A stretch of DNA of 9,519 nt from Psychroflexus sp. (GTDB lineage: Bacteria > Bacteroidota > Bacteroidia > Flavobacteriales > Flavobacteriaceae). Position numbers and translations under genes: made by a program. The notes under the pieces are model-generated. The model was not told the origin of the DNA and made no database searches. It saw nothing but the letters and a program-made list of their open reading frames with translations. This document shows positions 1 through 5,513 of this stretch, piece after piece (the first letter of the stretch is position 1; every line of letters begins with the position of its first letter). The stretch spans positions 1 to 9,519 of the forward strand of contig SKIG01000040.1 of NCBI GenBank assembly GCA_007116535.1, in the 5' to 3' direction.

Positions 1-48
1 ATTAACATATTAGCATATTTTCATATTAGCACATTAATAACACATTCT
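1..48. repeat. Degenerate AT-rich short-unit repeat tract
   Basis: This intergenic tract just past the trpE stop codon is built from loosely repeated units of about 9-11 nt. On the plus strand they resemble CATATTAG, CACATTAA and AACATATTAG, and the motif (C)A(C/T)ATTA recurs several times. I recall similar low-complexity tracts in flavobacterial intergenic regions, but that is memory and not a search result. No hairpin or coding potential is apparent. It may continue beyond the left edge of the window. Its function is unknown. Confidence 0.45.
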
Positions 49-61
49 AAAAAGTTAAAAA

Positions 62-1456
62 TCAATTATTCACAGCCATTTCAAGCGCTTTTTTAAGTGC
101 GCCCAATTTATGATTTACTTCTGCAAGTTCATTTTCAGGGGTTGAATCAACAACAATTCCTGCGCCTGCTTGAAAATGTAATTTTTGTTGATGACTCACA
201 AAACTCCGTATGACAATCGCATGATTGTAATTTCCATTAAAATCTATTACCCCAATAGCGCCACCATAGGCTTCACGCGCATGAGGTTCGTATTTGTTTA
301 TAAGTTCCAATGCCTTGTATTTTGGTGCTCCCGAAAGTGTTCCAGCGGGAAAAGTATCAGCAGCAATTTGTAAATGTTTGGATTTGTCTTTTGTGGTTCC
401 AATTACTTTACTAACTAAGTGAATTACATGTGAAAAATACTGAATCTCTTTGTATTTTTCGACTTTTACATCTGTTGCGTTTCTGCTTAAATCGTTTCTT
501 GCTAAGTCAACTAGCATCACATGCTCGGCATTTTCCTTTGGGTCTTTAGCTAGTTTTTGCGCCATTTTTGCATCAGATTCGTCGTCGCCTGTACGTTTAA
601 AAGTACCTGCAATAGGATGTATCTCAGCAATTTGGTCTTTAATCACTAATTGTGCTTCGGGTGAACTTCCGAATATTTTAAAACTGCCATAATCAAAATA
701 AAACAAATAGGGGCTAGGGTTTACACTTCGTAAAGCTCGGTAAACATTAAATTCATCCCCCGTAAATCCTTGTGAAAAACGTCGTGACAGCACTAATTGA
801 AAGACATCTCCACGTTGGCAATGCTGCTTGGCTTTCACCACAAATTCTTTGAATTCTTCATCTGTGATAGTTGACATCACTTCCCCTGAAAGTGCAAATG
901 GGTAGGCGGTAAATTGTAATTGATGCAGAGCACTAACTAAGTAATCGAGTTTTGATTCATTTTGGTAACGGTGGTCAAATACACTTACTTGGTTGTGAAA
1001 ATGATCTACCACAATAATATTTTGATACACACTGTAATGCATATCAGGTAAGCCAATTTCTTTGTGTTTGTCAAATTCTAAACTATCGAAATACCTAACT
1101 GCATCAAAACTTGTAAAACCAAACATTCCGTGATGAAGAAAACCTAAATATTGGTCTTCGACTTCAAAAGATTGATTGAATCGCTTCAATTCCTCAATCA
1201 CTTGATTTTTCTCTTTTATTTTAATTTTTTCAGTGGAGGAATCGGGATATTGAAGAATTATTTGTTCATTTTCAACTTTAAAATGGGCGATAGGATTACA
1301 GCAAATATACGAGAAACTTTTATCGTAAGCATGGTAATCGCTACTTTCTAATAAAATAGATTGCGGAAAAACATCCCTGATTTTCAAATACATACTTACA
1401 GGCGTCAAGGTGTCGGCGAGCATTTTTTGGTATGTAGTTGTTAATGTATACTTCAT
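62..1456 (-). CDS. trpE: Anthranilate synthase component I (TrpE)
   Basis: This is the chorismate-converting subunit that, with the glutamine amidotransferase TrpG, makes anthranilate in the first committed step of tryptophan synthesis. At 464 residues it has a usual length for the family. The N-terminal half carries LLESS (35-39), which in TrpE forms part of the allosteric Trp-binding site, and NPSPYLF (246-252), also typical of TrpE. The C-terminal chorismate-binding domain shows GSSPE (263-267), PIAGT (281-285), DPKENAEHVMLVDLARND (305-322), FPAGTLSGAPK (369-379), YGGAIG (397-402) and GAGIVVDSTPENE (431-443). All expected catalytic blocks are present. The aminodeoxychorismate synthase PabB is the main alternative. 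The LLESS motif and the Trp-codon leader peptide directly upstream favour TrpE. The start at 1456 gives MKYTLTTTYQ, 16 nt after the terminator U-run. The remaining trp genes would lie beyond the left edge. Confidence 0.95.
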   Translation of the reverse strand: MKYTLTTTYQKMLADTLTPVSMYLKIRDVFPQSILLESSDYHAYDKSFSYICCNPIAHFKVENEQIILQYPDSSTEKIKIKEKNQVIEELKRFNQSFEVEDQYLGFLHHGMFGFTSFDAVRYFDSLEFDKHKEIGLPDMHYSVYQNIIVVDHFHNQVSVFDHRYQNESKLDYLVSALHQLQFTAYPFALSGEVMSTITDEEFKEFVVKAKQHCQRGDVFQLVLSRRFSQGFTGDEFNVYRALRSVNPSPYLFYFDYGSFKIFGSSPEAQLVIKDQIAEIHPIAGTFKRTGDDESDAKMAQKLAKDPKENAEHVMLVDLARNDLSRNATDVKVEKYKEIQYFSHVIHLVSKVIGTTKDKSKHLQIAADTFPAGTLSGAPKYKALELINKYEPHAREAYGGAIGVIDFNGNYNHAIVIRSFVSHQQKLHFQAGAGIVVDSTPENELAEVNHKLGALKKALEMAVNN

Positions 1457-1472
1457 AGTTTCGTCTTAAAAT

Positions 1473-1503
1473 AAAAAAGGCTTGTCGTGTTTGACAAGCC
1501 TTT
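1473..1503 (-). terminator. Intrinsic terminator of the trp attenuator
   Basis: A perfect 11-bp inverted repeat, AAAGGCTTGTC on the minus strand (1503-1493) and GACAAGCCTTT (1486-1476), encloses a 6-nt loop. The T-run continues to 1473, giving a stem followed by six U residues in the RNA read toward trpE. It lies between the Trp-rich leader peptide and the trpE start, the position of an attenuator and not of an end-of-gene terminator. The stem is seen directly. Conditional use is inferred from the context. Confidence 0.9.
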
Positions 1504-1533
1504 AAATATGATTTACATATATGGGGTTAGCTT

Positions 1534-1590
1534 TCACGACATTCGACGTAAATTATTCCACCACCATAAATGATTTATTATCATCTTCAT
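1534..1590 (-). CDS. trpL: trp operon leader peptide, 18 residues with WWW
   Basis: This short ORF encodes MKMIINHLWWWNNLRRMS and ends in TGA. Three consecutive TGG codons (1566-1558) in 18 codons, placed directly between a promoter-like sequence and an intrinsic terminator in front of trpE, identify it as an attenuation leader peptide. Its likely role is to sense charged tRNA-Trp through ribosome stalling. It is not expected to work as a free protein. The start at 1590 is the first ATG. A second in-frame ATG lies at 1584-1582 and would still include all the Trp codons. No Shine-Dalgarno sequence is visible upstream, and the predicted transcription start is only a few bases away. The assignment rests on composition and position, because it is too short for homology. 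Confidence 0.88.
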   Translation of the reverse strand: MKMIINHLWWWNNLRRMS

Positions 1591-1595
1591 GCCAA

Positions 1596-1626
1596 CAAAA
1601 CTAAATTAAATTTTGGAATTTGACAA
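1596..1626 (-). promoter_or_regulatory. Predicted Bacteroidota-type promoter for trpL-trpE
   Basis: On the minus strand TTG (1626-1624) is followed after 20 nt by TAGTTTTG (1603-1596), which matches the Bacteroidota TAnnTTTG box exactly. The 20-nt spacing fits the usual range for this promoter type. The predicted start of transcription is only about 4 nt past the box, near 1592, so the leader ATG at 1590 would sit almost at the RNA 5' end. An A/T-rich inverted repeat lies just upstream at 1630-1650. I saw no better TAnnTTTG match elsewhere in the divergent intergenic region on this strand. Confidence 0.62.
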
Positions 1627-1742
1627 TTCTTTTTTCATTTTTTGAAAAAATTGGTTTTTGTACAGCATTTAATTTTTTTCAAGTTTTAGGTGTAACAAAA
1701 AAGAATTAGTAGTATCTAATTATTAAATTTAGAATTTTAAAC

Positions 1743-2684
1743 ATGGATTACATTCAATTAGCTTTTAAAGGTAAAACAGATTGGTGGCGTTACTTAATAG
1801 GTGCAATTTTCATCTTTTTTATATGGCAATTAGGAACTCTAATTCATTTTGGTGCTGTGATGGCTAAAATAAGTTTAGATGGTGGCGACCTGCAAAACAT
1901 AGGATATGAGGAACTAATGACAACTCTTTCCAAAAATCTAACTTTTTTCCTATTGCTTTTATCTTTTGTTTTTGGAGCATTTGCAGTGTGGTTTATTTAC
2001 AAGTTTTTTCATGAAGCTTCTTTTAAAGATTTGATAACCACTCGCGCAAAGTTTGATTGGAAGCGGTTTTGGGTGGGTTTTTGGTTAATTGGGGGGCTTA
2101 TTATACTTTTTACAAGCCTTGATTACTATTATAATCCTTCCGACTACTTAGTCAATTTTCAATGGGGCAAATTTTTGGTACTATTGATTATAGGCATCCT
2201 CTTAGTTCCGATCCAAACAACTTTTGAAGAATTTTTTTTTAGAGGGTACTTGCTTCAAGGGATTGGTGTTTTATCAAAAAATCGAGGTATTGCATTAGTA
2301 ATAACTTCTGTAGTTTTTGGATTGCTACATTTAGCCAACCCTGAGGTAGATAAAATTGGAAAAATTATCATGGTGAGTTACATAGGCACAGGTTTTTTGC
2401 TTGGTATAATGGCACTAATGGATGAAGGCTTAGAATTATCTATTGGATTTCATGCAGGAAATAATTTAGTGACAGCTTTGCTTGTAACAGCTGATTGGAC
2501 TGCTTTTCAAACTGAGTCTATATTCATTTCCCTTGGAGAGCCTGATGCCACTATAGAAGTTCTTTTTCCTGTGCTAATTGTATATCCAATTTTCCTATTT
2601 ATTCTCGCTAGAATTTATAAATGGAAAAATTGGAAAGAAAAATTGTTTGGAAATGTTTCTGTATCTAATCAAAATAGTGACTAA
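1743..2684 (+). CDS. CPBP family intramembrane glutamic metalloprotease
   Basis: This 313-residue polytopic membrane protein belongs to the CPBP (CaaX protease and bacteriocin-processing, also called Abi) family. The three catalytic motifs are intact: EEFFFR (E162, E163, R167), FGLLH (F192 to H196) and HAGNN (H237, N241). Hydrophobic segments lie near residues 17-38, 67-87, 109-125, 144-158, 183-197, 210-227 and 272-290, consistent with multiple membrane spans around a buried active site. Bacterial members have been linked to protein maturation, bacteriocin self-protection and membrane protein processing, but the substrate here cannot be read from the sequence. The start at 1743 follows an AT-rich leader in the region divergent from trpE. 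A MenE-like gene follows 100 bp downstream on the same strand, so shared transcription is possible but not shown. The family call is secure and the role is not. Confidence 0.9.
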   Translation: MDYIQLAFKGKTDWWRYLIGAIFIFFIWQLGTLIHFGAVMAKISLDGGDLQNIGYEELMTTLSKNLTFFLLLLSFVFGAFAVWFIYKFFHEASFKDLITTRAKFDWKRFWVGFWLIGGLIILFTSLDYYYNPSDYLVNFQWGKFLVLLIIGILLVPIQTTFEEFFFRGYLLQGIGVLSKNRGIALVITSVVFGLLHLANPEVDKIGKIIMVSYIGTGFLLGIMALMDEGLELSIGFHAGNNLVTALLVTADWTAFQTESIFISLGEPDATIEVLFPVLIVYPIFLFILARIYKWKNWKEKLFGNVSVSNQNSD

Positions 2685-2784
2685 ACATATTTGAATCCCA
2701 TTTTTTTTAAAAAATGTCAATAAGTTCTAAATTTTCATGTTTTTTTTGTATTTTCACTCGTTGAATAAATGCAAATAAAATAAT

Positions 2785-3891
2785 ATGCTAGACGCTAAAT
2801 TACCTGAAATACATCCTGATTTTAAGCTAAATGGAGAACATCTTGAAGTTAAAGATATGTATCCTGTTTGTTATTCTTTTGTCAAAGAAGGTAAGGCTTA
2901 CGAAGAACTATTGGGAAATTTTCTGCTCGATTGGTTGAATGAATCCTATGAGACTATAAAACTTCGTACTTCAGGCACCACAGAAGCGCCTAAAGAAATT
3001 TTTGTAGAGCGGGAAAAAATGGTAGCTAGTGCTAACTTTACTGCCGAAACATTTAAGCTTCTACCTAAGTCCCGTGTATTGTGTTGTATTCCAGCTAATA
3101 ATGTAGCCGGCAGGATGATGCTCATACGCGCAATGGTACTTGGTTGGCATTTGGATTTAGTAGAGCCAAAAGTAAAGGCACTTGATGAAGTAACAAAAAA
3201 GTACAACTTCTGTGCCCTAACCCCTTTACAATTGTCTAATTCGCTTCACAAATTACACTTAATTGAAAAAGTTATAGTAGGTGGAGCACCTGTTTCTCTT
3301 CATCTTAAAAAAGCTTTAGTAGGAAGAAGCACAAAAGTGTATGAAACCTTCGGAATGACTGAAACTATTTCTCACGTAGCTTACCGAAGAATAAATAGTA
3401 GAAAAAAAGAAAAAAGTAATCCAAACTTCAAAGCAATTGGCGATGTTCAATTTAGTGTGGACAAAAGAAGTTGTTTGATTATTCATTCTGAAAAACTCTT
3501 AGATAAGAGTTTGGTTACCAATGACATTGTAGATTTGATAGATGAAACACATTTTGTATGGAAAGGAAGAGAAGGGAATCTAATTAATTCAGGCGGAGTT
3601 AAAATTCACCCGGAGGAAGTAGAAAAAAAGATTGAGCCTTTAATTAACTCTGAATTTATAATTGCTTCTAAAGAAGATAAGCACCTAGGAGAAAAGCTTA
3701 TTTTGATAGTCAAAAACTACAAAGGAATTCCAAGCTCAGAAGAACTCGAAAAAAACATAAAAGCGCTAAAAACTATAACTAAATTTGAAGTGCCTAAAGA
3801 AATTCATTTTGTAGATGAATTTGAGCGCACACGAACCAAAAAAATAGACCGCAAAGCAAGTGTTGAAGCTTTATTTAGCTTAGTAAAGTAG
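2785..3891 (+). CDS. menE: AMP-binding acyl-CoA synthetase, probable O-succinylbenzoate-CoA ligase (MenE)
   Basis: This adenylate-forming enzyme probably activates O-succinylbenzoate to its CoA thioester in menaquinone synthesis. The 368 residues show the family motifs in order: a phosphate-binding loop TSGTTEAPK (62-70), YETFGMTET (186-194), TNDIVD (245-250), GREGNLINSGGVKIHPEEVE (261-280), and TKKIDR (351-356) with the probable catalytic Lys K353. It is shorter than the 450-490 residues usual for MenE of Bacillus or Escherichia coli, mainly because the N-terminal part before the phosphate-binding loop is very short. A compact form of this kind is what I expect for MenE in Bacteroidota. The loop has Glu where the textbook pattern has Gly (TSGTTGxPK). 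No other men gene is in the window, so another acyl-CoA or aryl-CoA ligase is possible. A glycosyltransferase gene begins 28 bp after the stop codon. Confidence 0.77.
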   Translation: MLDAKLPEIHPDFKLNGEHLEVKDMYPVCYSFVKEGKAYEELLGNFLLDWLNESYETIKLRTSGTTEAPKEIFVEREKMVASANFTAETFKLLPKSRVLCCIPANNVAGRMMLIRAMVLGWHLDLVEPKVKALDEVTKKYNFCALTPLQLSNSLHKLHLIEKVIVGGAPVSLHLKKALVGRSTKVYETFGMTETISHVAYRRINSRKKEKSNPNFKAIGDVQFSVDKRSCLIIHSEKLLDKSLVTNDIVDLIDETHFVWKGREGNLINSGGVKIHPEEVEKKIEPLINSEFIIASKEDKHLGEKLILIVKNYKGIPSSEELEKNIKALKTITKFEVPKEIHFVDEFERTRTKKIDRKASVEALFSLVK

Positions 3892-3919
3892 ATACTTGTT
3901 CTGTTTTAATTTATAACCA

Positions 3920-4822
3920 ATGTATTCTGTACTAATACCGAATTTCAATAATATTCGTATTCGCAGTCTTTTGCGTCAGATTTTTATTTTGGCTGAATAT
4001 GAGAACGTTGCTTACGAAATTATTCTTTTGGATGATGGTTCACATATAAATGAATTAAACAGCTTGTATAAGGAAATTGGCGCATATCCAAATATACATT
4101 GCTTTAGGTTACCTGAAAACAAAGGAAGGACATACACGCGAAATTACTTGGCAAAAATTGCAAAGTACCAATGGCTACTTTTTCTAGATTCTGACGTTAT
4201 TCCAAGTAACGACTCTTTTTTGACTGAATATGTTCAGGCTATGCAAAAAGAGGACTCGGATGTACTTTTTGGAGGAGTTGAGTACAAGTTTATTTTACCG
4301 AATCCTACAAATGAAAACTTACACTGGTTGTATGGTCTAAAACGAGAAGCAAAAGACGTATTCGTTAGAAAGAAGTTTCCTTACCAAACTGTAATCTCTA
4401 CCTGTTTTGCTATAAAAAAGGATGTTTTTATGTCAATTGATATGCCTAATCAAAATCGGTATGGAATGGACTATTATTTTGCTAATCAGTTGAAAAAAAT
4501 GAAACTTCGGGTTACGCATATCAATAGTAGAGTTCAAATAATGAGCTTCAATACAACAGATGATTTTTTGCATAAACGCAAACTTTCCATTGAAACACTT
4601 CATCATTTATTTGAAGAAAAATTAATTTCAGCAGACGCAACACCTCTTCTGAAGGCTAATCAAAAGTTAGAAAAATGGAGGATAAAACGTATTTTCCATC
4701 GTTTTATAGGACTTTTTGAAAATTCAATTCTGAAAAATTTAAAATCAGATAAGCCTAATCTATTTTTATTTGACTTATATCGATTAAATCTGTTTATTCG
4801 TTTAACCAACGCTTCAAATTGA
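3920..4822 (+). CDS. Family 2 glycosyltransferase
   Basis: This 300-residue protein has a GT-A fold nucleotide-sugar transferase domain in its N-terminal two thirds. Visible motifs are the first strand VLIPNFNN (4-11), LLDDGS (36-41), NKGRTYTRN (67-75), corresponding to the NxGxxxARN block, and LFLDSDV (87-93), the metal-binding DxD motif. YGMDYYFANQLKKM (181-194) sits where many family members have a GED-like acceptor-side motif. There is no signal peptide or clear membrane span, so it is probably cytoplasmic or peripheral. Such enzymes extend polysaccharide, lipid or protein glycans. The donor and acceptor cannot be inferred. It starts 28 bp after the menE-like gene and is probably co-transcribed with it. 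Its last 29 bp overlap the 3' end of the convergent esterase gene. The ORF is intact with no sign of decay. Confidence 0.87.
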   Translation: MYSVLIPNFNNIRIRSLLRQIFILAEYENVAYEIILLDDGSHINELNSLYKEIGAYPNIHCFRLPENKGRTYTRNYLAKIAKYQWLLFLDSDVIPSNDSFLTEYVQAMQKEDSDVLFGGVEYKFILPNPTNENLHWLYGLKREAKDVFVRKKFPYQTVISTCFAIKKDVFMSIDMPNQNRYGMDYYFANQLKKMKLRVTHINSRVQIMSFNTTDDFLHKRKLSIETLHHLFEEKLISADATPLLKANQKLEKWRIKRIFHRFIGLFENSILKNLKSDKPNLFLFDLYRLNLFIRLTNASN

Positions 4823-5444
4823 AGAAATTTTGTGGACTAACTCCATGTCCAACAGGAAATTCTTCGTAGACAAAATTTACACCAAAAGAAGTTAAGTAAT
4901 CTTTATTTTTTCTAGCCCAAGAAACGGGGATTACTTGGTCTAAACTTCCATGAGAAGCATATATTTTTAGGTTCTCTGTATTTTTATCTTCGGGATTTCC
5001 TGATATCATTTCTGGATCAATATAGCCACTTAAAGCTACAACACGCTTAATTTTTTCAGGATAAGTAAGCGATAGTGCATAACTTAGTATGGCTCCTTGG
5101 CTAAAGCCAAGTAAATTGATGTTGTTTTCGTCAATCGGATAAGCTTGGATTAATTCTTCAATAAACTTTAGGATAAGTTCACGAGATTCAATCGCTTGAT
5201 TAGTATCGTTGAATTTGCCTCCATTGCCATCAAAATTGATTGCATACCAAGCATTTCCATAAAGTTGGAGTGGGTAAGGAGCCTTTGCAGAAACAATTAA
5301 GAATTCCTCAGGTAGCTCACTTGCAAAAGAAAATAAATCGTTTTCATCGCTACCGTAACCATGAAGCAGTAACAATAAAGGTGCTTTTTGTGATAGAGAA
5401 GATGGTCTAACTATGTGTGTGAGCGATAAGTTTGCGGTTGTCAT
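4794..5444 (-). CDS. Alpha/beta hydrolase, phospholipase/carboxylesterase family
   Basis: This 216-residue single-domain serine hydrolase resembles the phospholipase/carboxylesterase (Abhydrolase_2) group. The oxyanion-region motif LLHGYGSDEND is at 27-36, the nucleophile elbow GFSQG at 113-117 (Ser115), the acid HGSLDQVIP at 165-173 (Asp169) and the catalytic His at GHGVSP (His200). The size and triad spacing fit the family. There is no signal peptide, so it is probably cytoplasmic. Members hydrolyse short-chain carboxyl esters or lysophospholipids, and the natural substrate here is unknown. The start at 5444 (MTTANLSLTH) lies about 18 nt below a TAGATTTG promoter-like box. The 3' end overlaps the convergent glycosyltransferase gene by 29 bp. 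The secretion-tagged protein gene ends 69 bp upstream on the same strand, so the esterase probably forms its own unit. Confidence 0.9.
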   Translation of the reverse strand: MTTANLSLTHIVRPSSLSQKAPLLLLLHGYGSDENDLFSFASELPEEFLIVSAKAPYPLQLYGNAWYAINFDGNGGKFNDTNQAIESRELILKFIEELIQAYPIDENNINLLGFSQGAILSYALSLTYPEKIKRVVALSGYIDPEMISGNPEDKNTENLKIYASHGSLDQVIPVSWARKNKDYLTSFGVNFVYEEFPVGHGVSPQNFFNLKRWLNE

Positions 5445-5462
5445 TAAAAGGAAATTTTAATG

Positions 5463-5470
5463 CAAATCTA
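5463..5470 (-). promoter_or_regulatory. Predicted TAnnTTTG promoter box for the esterase gene
   Basis: The minus-strand sequence TAGATTTG is an exact match to the Bacteroidota TAnnTTTG box, and it ends 18 nt before the esterase ATG. No clear TTG or TTTG box is seen about 20 nt upstream, so this is only a half-supported promoter. If it is real, the 5' untranslated region would be about 14 nt. Confidence 0.4.
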
Positions 5471-5513
5471 AGCATAAAACTTTATTTAAGGTGTAAGTTT
5501 GCATAAGGTACTA

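Larger units (their letters stand above)
1473..1592 (-). promoter_or_regulatory. trp transcription attenuator (leader RNA)
   Basis: This leader RNA holds a Trp-codon leader ORF, an intrinsic terminator and a segment that can form a competing helix. On the minus strand TGTCGTG (1541-1535) is complementary to CACGACA (1489-1483). Directly adjacent, AAGCT (1533-1529) can pair with GGCTT (1500-1496), with one G-U pair. Together they would consume parts of both terminator arms. A weaker pairing of TATGG (1568-1564), at the Trp codons, with CCATA (1524-1520) could act as the protector. The leader stop codon (1536-1534) lies inside the antiterminator strand. A ribosome that finishes the leader would therefore mask it, and one stalled at the Trp codons would leave it free. 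This fits classical ribosome-mediated attenuation. The complementarities are seen, and the switching is inferred. Confidence 0.82.

Noticed and set aside
185..1351. Three plus-strand open frames inside trpE (185-373, 450-692, 1151-1351)
   Set aside because: They are antisense to a strongly conserved TrpE reading frame, and their translations show no recognisable domain.
62..1456. Aminodeoxychorismate synthase (PabB) as the identity of the 464-residue protein
   Set aside because: The LLESS Trp-binding motif and the Trp-codon attenuator directly upstream both point to TrpE.
2699..2716. CATTTTTT/AAAAAATG inverted repeat after the CPBP gene as a terminator
   Set aside because: The stem is almost all A-T with a 2-nt centre. 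It is weak as a hairpin and expected by chance in AT-rich spacer DNA.
2946..3206. Minus-strand open frame of 86 codons inside the MenE-like gene
   Set aside because: It is antisense to the conserved motifs of the ligase, and no family pattern is visible.
4812..4824. CTTC/GAAG hairpin at the convergent gene ends as a bidirectional terminator
   Set aside because: The stem is only 4 bp and is followed by only a short T-run.
5461..5503. TGCAAA/TTTGCA and inner AACTT/AAGTT inverted repeats between the secreted protein and the esterase
   Set aside because: The two stems overlap and cannot both form fully, the loops are long and no U-run follows, so a terminator is not supported.
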